A stretch of 64,000 bases of DNA. Source: Pseudoalteromonas shioyasakiensis (GTDB lineage: Bacteria > Pseudomonadota > Gammaproteobacteria > Enterobacterales > Alteromonadaceae). Position numbers and translations under genes: made by a program. Positions 11,691 to 20,357 of this stretch are shown here, piece by piece. The stretch's first letter is position 1; every line of letters starts with the position of its first letter. The DNA lies in NCBI RefSeq assembly GCF_019134595.1, contig NZ_CP077770.1:3468501-3532500 (forward strand). The letters are read 5' to 3'. The notes below the pieces were generated by a model. That model saw only the letters and a program-made list of their open reading frames with translations, did not search any database and had not been told where the DNA came from.

Positions 11691-11942
11691 ATGGAAGTGT
11701 TCAACACGACACAAAAACATCTCCGCCGTACCATTGACTTGGTCGGCGGGCAATCAGCATTAGCACGAGCCATCAACTCAAAGCAGCAAAACGTCTGGTT
11801 TTGGTTGAATAAATCAGGGCGTGTTCCCGCTGAATTCGTTTTACCCATCGAACAAGCTACGCAAGGACAGGTAACCCGATCTCAGTTAAGACCGGACATC
11901 TACCCCGAATGCCCAAGCGAGCTGAAAGCTAGTAACCAGTAG
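11691..11942 (+). CDS. croS: Cro-like repressor of the ICE
   Basis: An 83-residue DNA-binding protein. The segment VGGQSALARAINSKQQNVWFWLNKSGRVPAEFVLPIEQAT is a helix-turn-helix of the YdaS/Cro type. It is the first gene rightward from the operator array, divergent from setR, and has a good ribosome site (AGGAG, 7 bases before ATG). In SXT the equivalent gene product opposes SetR, as lambda Cro opposes CI. It heads a run of same-strand genes that leads to setD-setC. Confidence 0.88.
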   Translation: MEVFNTTQKHLRRTIDLVGGQSALARAINSKQQNVWFWLNKSGRVPAEFVLPIEQATQGQVTRSQLRPDIYPECPSELKASNQ

Positions 11943-11957
11943 GATTAAGGGCAAGTA

Positions 11958-12005
11958 ATGGTCAGCATTTTACGTAAACACAAAAGCGAGTTCTTCCATG
12001 CGTGA
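11958..12005 (+). CDS. Possible 15-codon leader ORF overlapping the next gene
   Basis: An ATG preceded by AAGGGCAAGTA opens a 15-codon frame (MVSILRKHKSEFFHA). Its stop overlaps the start of the replication-like gene at 11998 by eight bases. The downstream gene has no clear Shine-Dalgarno sequence of its own, so translational coupling through this mini-ORF is plausible. It could be chance; conservation in other SXT-family elements would settle it. Confidence 0.35.
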   Translation: MVSILRKHKSEFFHA

Positions 12006-12867
12006 TTATGGCAAGATCTACACCCGCTTTTGGCTAAAGCAAAACGTTTTGTCCTGGAGTGACTCAGCGAAGTTGCTAGGACTGTATTTGCTTACATACC
12101 CACACTGTAATTTGCTTGGCTGCTTTCGATTGCCGATTGGTTACGTTGCTTCTGACTTGAACTGGGATGAGCAACAAGTTGCTAAAGCTTTAAGTGAGTT
12201 AGAACAAGATAAGTTCCTGATTCGTTGCGAGGAATCCGGTTGGACTTTGATTCGGAGCTTTCTTAAGCACAACCCAATCGAAAACCCAAACCAAGGTAAA
12301 GCAGCCTTTCGGTTGCTTAAAGATGTACCTGCCGACTTCGTTGGAATGGCATCGCTTTTGAAGTCACTTGCCGCTTTCCAAGCTCGGCTTCCAGAAGAAT
12401 TTTCATCATTGTTTATGCCTGATGGCAACCCGGTAAGGGACTCTCAACGGTCGGATGACTCTGAGAGAAGCAATAAACCAACAGTTAAAACTGTTGCCCA
12501 CATACAGTTTGAAGACTTTTGGGATGTACAAATACGCAAAGAAAAGAAAGCGAAAGCTAAAGAAGAATGGCTACGCATGGGCCTCAATGAAGACCATGAA
12601 CTCGCTTTGGAAGTGCTAACACGCTGGAAAGAGCAACGTGACAACCGATTGCAGTATCAAGATCGGACTAAGACCCCTATGCCACATAACTGGCTTTTAA
12701 ACCGGCAATGGGAAGACGAGTACGTTCGCATTGATGAAGTACAGCAATCATCGACGAGCCTAAAGGGCAGCAATCACCAATTGAATATTGAAGAAAGCAA
12801 TCGTCGCATCGCTGAAAGCTGGGCCGGACCAGGTATTCGGGAGGTTCGCTCAAGTGCAGGAGGTTAA
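11998..12867 (+). CDS. Phage replication-protein-like winged-helix protein
   Basis: A 289-residue protein. The first 115 residues (WLKQNVLSWSDSAKLLGLYLLT through IRSFLKHNPIENP) look like the winged-helix N-terminal domain found in phage O-type replication initiators and similar proteins. The C-terminal part (about 170-250) resembles the DnaT/primosome-loading segments such proteins carry, with LNRQWEDEY near the end. A DNA-replication or regulatory role is inferred, not shown. The gene contains a SetR-operator-like palindrome at 12479-12496. Its 3' end overlaps the next gene by 14 bases, which suggests coupled translation. Confidence 0.6.
   Translation: MRDYGKIYTRFWLKQNVLSWSDSAKLLGLYLLTYPHCNLLGCFRLPIGYVASDLNWDEQQVAKALSELEQDKFLIRCEESGWTLIRSFLKHNPIENPNQGKAAFRLLKDVPADFVGMASLLKSLAAFQARLPEEFSSLFMPDGNPVRDSQRSDDSERSNKPTVKTVAHIQFEDFWDVQIRKEKKAKAKEEWLRMGLNEDHELALEVLTRWKEQRDNRLQYQDRTKTPMPHNWLLNRQWEDEYVRIDEVQQSSTSLKGSNHQLNIEESNRRIAESWAGPGIREVRSSAGG
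12479..12496. promoter_or_regulatory. SetR-operator-like palindrome inside a coding region
   Basis: CAACAGTTAAAACTGTTG is a near-perfect 18-bp palindrome. It differs from the operator at 11608-11625 at only three positions. It lies in the body of the replication-like gene, about 850 bp downstream of the operator array. The match in length, half-site and AT spacer makes a SetR or CroS contact plausible. Confidence 0.5.
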
Positions 12868-13516
12868 TAAACGCGAGTTTGCTGAAGTTTGGGGAGCTGC
12901 TTGGGCCATGTATGGCAAAAGCGTATCACCGCAATTGCTATCCATCGCATTTGAAGCGCTTCGTGCTTATAGCATTGAAGAAGTGCGAATCGGTCTGACT
13001 CGGCATATTCAATCACCGGATACTGGGCAATTTTTTCCAAAGCCCGCTGACGTCATCAAGCATATCGATGGCAACTCGGGTTCAAGAGCCATGGTTGCTT
13101 GGAACAAAGTTGACAAGGCTGTTCGTCAGGTTGGCGCTTGGACATCCGTGATGTTTGACGATGCACTTATCCACCGCGTGATTTCAGACATGGGGGGATG
13201 GGTTGAACTCTGCAAAGTTGATGACAGGGAATACCTCTTTAAGCAAAAAGAGTTTTTAACACGCTACCAGGCTTATTTGCTGCGGGACGAAGTGGGTGAA
13301 TACCCAAGGCTATTACAGGGTATTGCAGACCATCAGAACCAGCAAAAAGGATTTGATATGCAAGCGCCTGTTGCCGTGGGTGACTGGTCAAAAGCGGCAC
13401 AAGTATACACGAGAGGCATCGCCAGTTTTAGAGCAGTGCCTTTAAAAAGAATAAGCCCGAAAGCCATTCAGGCGCTTCTCGGAAATCAATTAGAGGACAA
13501 AAATGAAAACGATTAA
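12854..13516 (+). CDS. Lambda P-like / DUF6475-type replication-associated protein
   Basis: The protein (220 aa from GTG 12854) has FAEVWGAAWAMYGKSVSPQLLS and IQSPDTGQFFPKPADVIKHIDG, a pattern seen in phage proteins annotated as replication P or DUF6475. I prefer GTG 12854 because GGGAGG lies 9 bases upstream and the frame overlaps the stop of the preceding gene. A TTG at 12788 in the same frame lacks a ribosome site. Together with the preceding O-like protein it forms a phage-style replication pair, although whether these ICE proteins replicate anything is not known. Confidence 0.55.
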   Translation: MQEVNKREFAEVWGAAWAMYGKSVSPQLLSIAFEALRAYSIEEVRIGLTRHIQSPDTGQFFPKPADVIKHIDGNSGSRAMVAWNKVDKAVRQVGAWTSVMFDDALIHRVISDMGGWVELCKVDDREYLFKQKEFLTRYQAYLLRDEVGEYPRLLQGIADHQNQQKGFDMQAPVAVGDWSKAAQVYTRGIASFRAVPLKRISPKAIQALLGNQLEDKNEND

Positions 13517-14051
13517 AGCAAAAACCGTTGCCCTAGTGATAGCAATGTCCGCAAGCACTTCAGTCTATGCGTTTCCGGGCTATCACTGGGAAAAAGCAGC
13601 ACAAAGTGTTGGTATTGATCCAGTCATGCTCTACGCCGTTGCCTTGGCTGAGTCAGCCTCACATCGAGGTCTTAACATGACCAGTCCATGGCCATACGCA
13701 ATTCGCAATGGTTCAAACGCAACCTACGCCAAATCTAAGACAGAAGCGGAGCAACTGTTAAACCAGGCACTTCAAGAGAGTGAAAAATACCAGCTCGATA
13801 TTGGCCTTATGCAAATCAATTTGCATTGGCATGGGCATCGAGTGAGCTCAGCAGCAGAACTGCTAGACCCCATCACCAACCTTACTGTCGGCTCCAGTAT
13901 TTTGGCCGAAGCAATCAAGTCTTCACCAAACGATTTAGAGCTTGGCATAGGCCGCTATCACAGTTGGAACGAAGAGCGTGCTCGCTGGTATGGGCAAAGA
14001 GTGCTTTCTATCTATCGCAATATTTTACATGAACTGGAGGTCCGTCAATGA
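13503..14051 (+). CDS. Periplasmic lytic transglycosylase (conjugation-associated)
   Basis: A signal peptide (about residues 1-23, cleaved after VYA) precedes a compact Slt/transglycosylase-like domain. The probable catalytic Glu50 lies in LYAVALAESAS, followed by the family's GLMQINLHWHG and ITNLTVGSSILAEAI motifs. At 182 aa it is a minimal enzyme of the VirB1/P19 type that opens peptidoglycan locally for the mating apparatus. The start overlaps the end of the preceding gene, and setD follows with a 4-base ATGA overlap, so it is part of the croS-led operon. Confidence 0.88.
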   Translation: MKTIKAKTVALVIAMSASTSVYAFPGYHWEKAAQSVGIDPVMLYAVALAESASHRGLNMTSPWPYAIRNGSNATYAKSKTEAEQLLNQALQESEKYQLDIGLMQINLHWHGHRVSSAAELLDPITNLTVGSSILAEAIKSSPNDLELGIGRYHSWNEERARWYGQRVLSIYRNILHELEVRQ

Positions 14052-14347
14052 CAACCAATCTACAAGACTTCTATCAATTAAATTTGGCGTACCTACACGC
14101 AGCACGTGAATTAGCGCGAATTGATCCGCAAGAGGCGGTCTTGCGCTTTGGACTTACACGCGACGTGGTGGATGCACTGATTAATGCCGGTGTTGACGAC
14201 CTGCAACGAGTGGCGACCTCATCATTCATGCTGTTTCAACCAAGGGGTAACCAAAGCCAACTGATTGAGATGGTGAAGAGCAAAGGCACAGGTATCCCAA
14301 GAATCGCTTATTTATTATCAACCCTAAACAACAAGGGGAATGCATGA
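14048..14347 (+). CDS. setD: SetD, FlhD-like subunit of the ICE transcriptional activator
   Basis: A 99-residue FlhD-like protein (NLQDFYQLNLAYLHAARELA at the start is typical). With SetC it forms the master activator that turns on int, xis and the tra operons in SXT/R391 elements. It overlaps the transglycosylase gene by four bases and setC by four bases, so the three are translationally coupled. Expression depends on derepression from SetR at the operator array upstream. Confidence 0.93.
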   Translation: MTTNLQDFYQLNLAYLHAARELARIDPQEAVLRFGLTRDVVDALINAGVDDLQRVATSSFMLFQPRGNQSQLIEMVKSKGTGIPRIAYLLSTLNNKGNA

Positions 14348-14877
14348 TTGATAACCTGTCCAAAAGTGAGCTGTTTACCCGAGCCTCGCTGCTTATTAAA
14401 TACGGATTTCGAACAACCATTATCGCGCTCGATACAGGTTTGCCAATCCACATTATCAGAAGGCTGCACAAAGAAGTGACTGGCAAGTCACCTTGTCCTG
14501 GTCAATTGCCAGAATCTGATGCCATCGTTAAAAGCAGAAGAGCCTTAGTTGAAGGCTCCCTGCTGATGGCGCTTTATGTCAATATTGGTGGTGATAATGT
14601 CTACAAGCAATTAAATATCGATGCTTTGATGAAGGCTTACGATGCGTACTTGGTTGCAAGAGAAGAAGCAGATCTTCCAGCTGAGATCCCCTGGAAAAAA
14701 CTGACCATCAATGAAGGTTGGGTTCTAGCTCGTGATTTAAGATCACAGCTTGCATCCTTACACCGGTGTCGATGCGGTAGTCTGTATTTGACGGTATCTC
14801 AACAGCGCATTCAGCTTAAATGTCCTGTGTGCGAGATTATGGCCGAGCAAACCACTAGAGCACTTTTTGAGAACTAA
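14344..14877 (+). CDS. setC: SetC, FlhC-like subunit of the ICE transcriptional activator
   Basis: A 177-residue FlhC homologue. The C-terminal zinc site is visible as CRCG followed about 18 residues later by CPVC, the four-cysteine arrangement of FlhC. It pairs with SetD from the overlapping upstream gene. Together they activate transfer genes in SXT, including the tra operons on the opposite strand here. Confidence 0.93.
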   Translation: MIDNLSKSELFTRASLLIKYGFRTTIIALDTGLPIHIIRRLHKEVTGKSPCPGQLPESDAIVKSRRALVEGSLLMALYVNIGGDNVYKQLNIDALMKAYDAYLVAREEADLPAEIPWKKLTINEGWVLARDLRSQLASLHRCRCGSLYLTVSQQRIQLKCPVCEIMAEQTTRALFEN

Positions 14878-14931
14878 CATGCTGATACATGATTTGATTG
14901 TGCATCGCCCGTGCACTTTGAGAGTACTATG

Positions 14932-15363
14932 ATGACAAACTTACTTAAATCTTTACCAGCACGCTGCTGGGTTATTTCACTGGGGCTTTTTCTGGCGACT
15001 TTGGCTGCGGCTCATTTTTTTCCCTCAGAAATATTAACGGCATCTGCCAAGTTAGCGGCTCTGCCATTTCTGTTCTGCACCGTCGTTTTTTTCAGCTACT
15101 TGGGATTCAAAGCGACCTGCAACCCCATCGGCCTTATAGCCATCACCACTACGTTTTTAGCAATCGCATATTGGCAAGCGAGTTGGACAATGTTATGTGT
15201 CGGTTTAGCTTTCTTGGGCTTAAGCGGTCTAATCCGTTTGTTTCAAAGGCAACTGAAAGATACAGGTCGAGAACTAAGCCTGAGCGAAAAAAAATATTGG
15301 TACTGGGTAAACGAATTTGCAGATGGTCGCTCATCTATTCTCCCCAAAAAACCAAAAAAGTAG
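14932..15363 (+). CDS. eex: Eex, inner-membrane entry-exclusion protein
   Basis: A small inner-membrane protein with three or four hydrophobic segments in its first 95 residues (LGLFLATLAAAHFF, LAALPFLFCTVVFFSYLGF, AIAYWQASWTMLCVGLAFLGL) and a charged cytoplasmic C-terminus. In SXT/R391, Eex in the recipient blocks entry of an ICE whose TraG is of the same exclusion group. I chose ATG 14932 (143 aa) with GAGAG 7 bases upstream; ATG 14929 and GTG 14911 are in frame. It converges on traG, its recognition partner. Confidence 0.85.
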   Translation: MTNLLKSLPARCWVISLGLFLATLAAAHFFPSEILTASAKLAALPFLFCTVVFFSYLGFKATCNPIGLIAITTTFLAIAYWQASWTMLCVGLAFLGLSGLIRLFQRQLKDTGRELSLSEKKYWYWVNEFADGRSSILPKKPKK

Positions 15364-15383
15364 CCAGCCTACTACGCTGGCTA
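15361..15383. terminator. Stem-loop between convergent eex and traG
   Basis: TAGCCAGC / GCTGGCTA forms a perfect 8-bp stem with a 7-nt loop. It begins at the eex stop codon and lies 10 bases from the traG stop. It could terminate from both sides, though the T-runs are modest. Confidence 0.7.
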
Positions 15384-15393
15384 CCTTCTATTT

Positions 15394-18300
15394 CTAGTTC
15401 CTTCCTGATGCCTGGTTATAGGCCCTAATATCGATCAAGCTGTTCTGAGCATAATCTCCCGCAAGGGATGCATTTGAGATCACCGCTATCTGCTTATCCA
15501 CAAATGCTTTATCTTCTTCGGACACACTGTCAGGGATGTAAGCGCCACTCTCATCCTTTTGACGATACTCATTTAGCATTTGCTCCCTTAGGCCAAACAT
15601 TTCAGGCGACCAACTCGATGAGTCTTCAGAGTTGAATACGCGCCCCGCCAAACCTTCATTGAAAGCTTGAGCGAACACTTGACTTTGAATCGGGGTCAAT
15701 CCCATTCTCTGCCCTTCGCTGTATGCTTCCTTTTTAAAATCATCAGCATACTGCTCTAGGAACTCACCATATCGATTGTTAACTGCCGCACCGAATGCCC
15801 CCGCCAACATGGCTTCAGACTTAGTGCCCCAGTTTACTTCGGAAGCATACTGCGAACTCGATCCACTGTATGCATCATTAAACGCCGTCAATGGGTTTTC
15901 CAAAGAGGTTCCTGCATCAACGGCGGCTTTTAAGCCATCCCAGGTTGATTTGCTGGCCACCGTTGCATTGTGTAAGAAACCTCGTGAGCCAGGATCTTCA
16001 AGCGCTTGTTCTTTGTAACTCTCATAGTCTTCGCCAAAGTGATTCAAGGTGTGCAGTGCTGCATCAGTATGCTTGCCACTGAAATCACCAATAGCACTGG
16101 CGCTGTTGAAGAACATTTCAGCACCAGAGACTCCGCTATCATCAGCCATAATGCGTGATCGCCACTGAGATCCAGCTTCACTGTTTAGTCCAGATTGATA
16201 GGTACTTGTGTCAGAAGCTACGGCCTGCTGAGCTTGCTGCTGATGCGCATTCAACTGTCCATCTATACCAGACAGATTGGTTTGGTAAGCCGATTGAGCT
16301 GCGTTGAACTGAGTTTGAACTGTTGCCGCATCCTCGTAGCCGCCCAATACACCCGATTCAACTTGGCTTTGAATACCACCAAAAGTAGGTGCCATTGATG
16401 ACAAGCCTTCATTAGAGCGCGGCTGTATCGAGCGTAAATCAGCTCCGGTAGCCATGGCCATAACCGTCATTGCAGCTTGATAATCATTGTCGCGTTCAGC
16501 GGGCGTTGAAGAGTTGCTATAGGTTAAAGACTCCATAGCTGCGGCTACATACGCCTGATTATCATCAGGTAGCAAGCGCTGATACATTGGAAGGTTTTCA
16601 CGTAAACGGTTACCTGCTTCAACATGCTGGTTCATATAGCGACCTAAATAATCCATGACTTCAGGATTGTCCGCCGCTAATCGGGTTAACGTCGCACCAT
16701 CAGTATTTCTTTGTCCTGATAGACTGTAGCTGGCCTGATCAAGCTCACTAAAGCGGTTTGATGCCGTGACAACGTCTTGTGCTGAACTCTGAAGTGACTG
16801 ATAGTCTTGGTTAGACAAGGACATCTCAACGCCAGAACGTCTTGAATCTGAAAGGTCCTTTACCATCGCATCGCGATACTCTGCACGTCGTGAATCACTT
16901 GATGCCAAGCTTTGCATCTCCCCTGTGAGCGTATTTGCTGTCGTTGACCGAGAACTGCCCTCTGATGACTCAACTTGGCCACTAAAGTTACCACCTAAAT
17001 CCAAGCCTGCTCGTAACCGTGATATTTTTGGTACACGAGATGAGTCTGGCTTATCCACTCCTGGTAAGTTGCCTTGTGGGGAGTCATTCCCTCCTGTACC
17101 AAGTAATCTTCCCAAGAACCCTTTATCTGCTACTTCTTTATCATCGGTATTTGTAATGGTTCCATCGCCACCGACCCTTAGGCCTCCCGATAGCACGCCC
17201 GATACCAAGCCACGTACAGCATCTTTTTTATCGTCTCCAAAACCATACCGAGTTTGCAGGTCATCAGTAACCTGATTAACAACGGCGCTAGATGCGGAGT
17301 TAGAAGAACCAATTTGACGTCCAACCGAGGACAGGTTGTCGTAACTTAGCTTTTCACCAAAAGTTCGACTCATAGTATTCCCAACCTGACGACTAAAGGC
17401 TTGGGTTGCCTGAGTCATGGATTCTTTTGCAGAGCCGACCATTGAACCCACTGCGTTTCCTACAGAGAAACTGCTTAGTAGGTTTGACGCGCCGGTCATA
17501 GCAGAACCCGTAAGGGCTGAATTTTGGAACATTGACTGTGATTGCATGACCGGGGCATTTTTCGCGACATCTGGACTTGCCATCTTTTCATCAATGGCAT
17601 CACCGTTTTGAAGACGTCCAGCCAAGTGGGTTGCTGTTATTGCTGAGCCATACACGAGCATGAGCGAAATTGCCGGAACACTCGACGCCAACATGCCGCC
17701 AGTAGCTATCCAGGTTTGCAGCACTGAATCCATCTGCATCATCCCAGCAAAAGATGGCACTTCTGTACCTGCAAAGGCATCAAGCGCCGACATTTTCCCT
17801 GCAACGGTTAAATGAATATACAGGTTAATGATGGCCATGACAGGCATCCAAAGTTGAATCCAAAGCAGGATTAACAAGTACTTCCCAGCCATTCGCATCC
17901 CGATTTGGCCAAGGGCTATCACAAAGGCCATCAAAGGGGTGATGGCGTAAATGAAACCCTCAAAAAACGTCATCATCGGACGAACGATACTTTGGAACAG
18001 GGTCTGCTCTGCCGCCCATTGTGTATTGCGCTGCTCAATCGCTTGGTTAACCATAACGGCTGCGGTGAAAGCTTGATCATCCATATACTTGCCCGTCACG
18101 CTTTGCTCATAAATAGGCAAAAGCACTGACGCGGTCATGTACTCTTGGGTGTTAACCGAAGCCAAACCAAGGTTATTCAGTGCATTTCGGATCACGTCAT
18201 CAGTGTCAGTGGCTGACGAAGTTCCCAATGAGGCTGACAGAACCTGTTTAAGCCTTGGAATGAAGGTTGATTCTGTCATGAGTTTCAGTTGGCTATAGGC

Positions 18301-18963
18301 ATCGGTGCAGTCCAGATCGCTACTGCTACCACTGAGCATGATGCGTGTGCCATATATGCGCGAATCAAACCTAATCGCAGTCATCGGGTTAGGATCACTC
18401 AGCACCTGATCGAGGTTCTTTTGGCCGATGTCGATGCCAATCAAGGTGCATTCTTTGATGTAGTTAAACCACGATTGCTCGATATCTGAGCCACCGACAC
18501 GATTTGCATCACCCAACCCAGAGCGATCCATCACCTGTTTTCTCACTTTAATCAGTGCCTGTAAACTGGATGCAAAGCCGTATTCCGTCATGGCGGGAGT
18601 TGAGAACGCCGTTTCAAACAATCGTGTGATTTGAAAGCCAACAGTCGAAATCGTACTGCCTGCGGCAGCAACACCGATGGGCACATTATCAACCACTCGA
18701 ACTTGTCCCGTGTACGCATCCTCAATGCTCACTCGGGTACTGGGTCCAAACATGGTTGCAAAGACTAGCCATGAGACTAAAACGTACTGAAAGTTAATCC
18801 CACGACCACCTTGCATTAAGGCCTGAACAGAGACCATCAATACCCCAATGAGCAAGCCAATGCGAACCATTGAAGTAAAATCGCCTGTACCAGTGATCAT
18901 CGCGACAGCATTCAGGACCTGTTCTAAAAAAGCCGAATCCCCGATGGAATAGATTTCCCACAT
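15394..18963 (-). CDS. traG: TraG, mating-pair stabilisation and entry-exclusion target
   Basis: A 1189-residue inner-membrane protein, the same length I recall for SXT TraG. The N-terminal half has several membrane segments (about residues 33-70 and 330-450), as in F-type TraG, which helps assemble the pilus and stabilises mating pairs. The long C-terminal half is hydrophilic. In SXT/R391, residues 606-608 were reported to decide which Eex is recognised. Here these are T-D-D, which I recall as the R391-type set. It is the last gene of traF-traH-traG, with 3-base gaps between genes. Confidence 0.95.
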   Translation of the reverse strand: MWEIYSIGDSAFLEQVLNAVAMITGTGDFTSMVRIGLLIGVLMVSVQALMQGGRGINFQYVLVSWLVFATMFGPSTRVSIEDAYTGQVRVVDNVPIGVAAAGSTISTVGFQITRLFETAFSTPAMTEYGFASSLQALIKVRKQVMDRSGLGDANRVGGSDIEQSWFNYIKECTLIGIDIGQKNLDQVLSDPNPMTAIRFDSRIYGTRIMLSGSSSDLDCTDAYSQLKLMTESTFIPRLKQVLSASLGTSSATDTDDVIRNALNNLGLASVNTQEYMTASVLLPIYEQSVTGKYMDDQAFTAAVMVNQAIEQRNTQWAAEQTLFQSIVRPMMTFFEGFIYAITPLMAFVIALGQIGMRMAGKYLLILLWIQLWMPVMAIINLYIHLTVAGKMSALDAFAGTEVPSFAGMMQMDSVLQTWIATGGMLASSVPAISLMLVYGSAITATHLAGRLQNGDAIDEKMASPDVAKNAPVMQSQSMFQNSALTGSAMTGASNLLSSFSVGNAVGSMVGSAKESMTQATQAFSRQVGNTMSRTFGEKLSYDNLSSVGRQIGSSNSASSAVVNQVTDDLQTRYGFGDDKKDAVRGLVSGVLSGGLRVGGDGTITNTDDKEVADKGFLGRLLGTGGNDSPQGNLPGVDKPDSSRVPKISRLRAGLDLGGNFSGQVESSEGSSRSTTANTLTGEMQSLASSDSRRAEYRDAMVKDLSDSRRSGVEMSLSNQDYQSLQSSAQDVVTASNRFSELDQASYSLSGQRNTDGATLTRLAADNPEVMDYLGRYMNQHVEAGNRLRENLPMYQRLLPDDNQAYVAAAMESLTYSNSSTPAERDNDYQAAMTVMAMATGADLRSIQPRSNEGLSSMAPTFGGIQSQVESGVLGGYEDAATVQTQFNAAQSAYQTNLSGIDGQLNAHQQQAQQAVASDTSTYQSGLNSEAGSQWRSRIMADDSGVSGAEMFFNSASAIGDFSGKHTDAALHTLNHFGEDYESYKEQALEDPGSRGFLHNATVASKSTWDGLKAAVDAGTSLENPLTAFNDAYSGSSSQYASEVNWGTKSEAMLAGAFGAAVNNRYGEFLEQYADDFKKEAYSEGQRMGLTPIQSQVFAQAFNEGLAGRVFNSEDSSSWSPEMFGLREQMLNEYRQKDESGAYIPDSVSEEDKAFVDKQIAVISNASLAGDYAQNSLIDIRAYNQASGRN

Positions 18964-18966
18964 TCT

Positions 18967-20355
18967 CTATTCCCCCAGTGCCGTAGATTTAACGGTGTAA
19001 TAACGCTGCTTGCGAATGGTCTGAATCACCTGATTAAAATGCGCCAGCAATTCTTGCTCTGAACCGTATCTTCGCTGTAACGCGGCGTATTCCTCATTGA
19101 TTTGGCGACGTGCACGTTCAAGGTCTTCAGTTAACAACTTCGCATAGGCATGATCTTCCACACCAGAGGTGCTTCTAGCAGCATTGAGCATGTCTTCAAC
19201 CAATGCTCGGGCCATCTCAACAGCTATAAATGGCGCAGCTCTTGAAGCAAACGACCTTGCAGCCCCTTCATTTAATGCAGAAAGTGTTCGAATCATGCCG
19301 CCAATGCTTGCAGGAGCCGAGGTCATAAAAGCCTTTTCGGTGGTGCTAGCAGCTCCTGTATTTCGAGCAAACTTAAAAATAATGCCGTTACTAGAACCTG
19401 TACCAAGAAGTAAATTTTCTACCTGAGTTGATAACCCGGTTAGGGTCACGTTAGTGATTGTCGGATTTAGACAGCCGTCTTGTGTCACTGTGTCACATCG
19501 GTACATAGCGACGTTACCGCCATGAATGAGATGCTCAATAGTCACTTTATTGCCATTCAGTCTGGTCAGTTTTGGGGCTTTACCTTGACCATCAGCCGCA
19601 TTCGCTAAATCACCAACGATGATCGAGCCCGTCACGGACATAACCGCTTCAAGAAAACGGTCATCCCCCGATGCAAACCAGCTTGATGCCGAGTGACGTT
19701 TCAGTGCTCGCCAAACCAAGTTGCCTTTAATCGTTTTGTTCACATCAGATGCCGCGACACTTGAAGCGTTCTCATAAGGGTTCTTACCATTGGATTCACT
19801 CCAACTGGTAAAAATGTCTCCAGCCCCTTTAAGTGAGCTCAACATGCTGGCTTCTGTTTGCCCCTTCTTACCAAAAGCAGCCAGGGTATCGTTCACGACT
19901 CCCTGAGCCATTTGACAGGAATTGCCAAAATATTCGTTCAACTGCTGGATTTTCTTTTGCAGAGTCTCCATGTGCTGGGAACATTTCTCACACATAGCAC
20001 TGAGCGCCAATTGGAATGCGTACCCTTTGGCATTTGCCGCTACAGAGCGAAGTAATTGAACAAACTGATCCGCGTTAACAAATGACAAACTTCCAGCGAA
20101 CATATCAATGCCGCCACAACCAGCTTGGAATGACGGAGGCACCATAGAGACGAGGTTCTCGTTCATGATTCTGTTACGGACAACAACGCTTCCACCAGAT
20201 ATAACGCCACGCCGCTGACTCTCGAATACACCAGGCGCAGTGGTGTTGGTCATTGAACCAAACAACTGATTCATCTCCTGTTGCAAGCTTGCTTGGCTCA
20301 TAGATGAAAAACCAATCGCACAGGCGATTAGCGATACTTGGAATACTTTTTTCAT
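18967..20355 (-). CDS. traH: TraH, conjugative pilus assembly protein
   Basis: A secreted 462-residue protein of the F-type TraH family, required for pilus assembly and retraction. A signal peptide (about residues 1-22, ending SMSQA) is followed by the family's cysteine-containing middle (CGGIDMFAGSLSFVNADQFVQLLRSVAANA, then CEKC), which forms disulfides in the periplasm. A DsbC-like protein encoded in the same ICE and the thioredoxin-like TraF next to it could help fold it. It lies directly between traF and traG. Confidence 0.95.
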   Translation of the reverse strand: MKKVFQVSLIACAIGFSSMSQASLQQEMNQLFGSMTNTTAPGVFESQRRGVISGGSVVVRNRIMNENLVSMVPPSFQAGCGGIDMFAGSLSFVNADQFVQLLRSVAANAKGYAFQLALSAMCEKCSQHMETLQKKIQQLNEYFGNSCQMAQGVVNDTLAAFGKKGQTEASMLSSLKGAGDIFTSWSESNGKNPYENASSVAASDVNKTIKGNLVWRALKRHSASSWFASGDDRFLEAVMSVTGSIIVGDLANAADGQGKAPKLTRLNGNKVTIEHLIHGGNVAMYRCDTVTQDGCLNPTITNVTLTGLSTQVENLLLGTGSSNGIIFKFARNTGAASTTEKAFMTSAPASIGGMIRTLSALNEGAARSFASRAAPFIAVEMARALVEDMLNAARSTSGVEDHAYAKLLTEDLERARRQINEEYAALQRRYGSEQELLAHFNQVIQTIRKQRYYTVKSTALGE

Positions 20356-20357
20356 CG

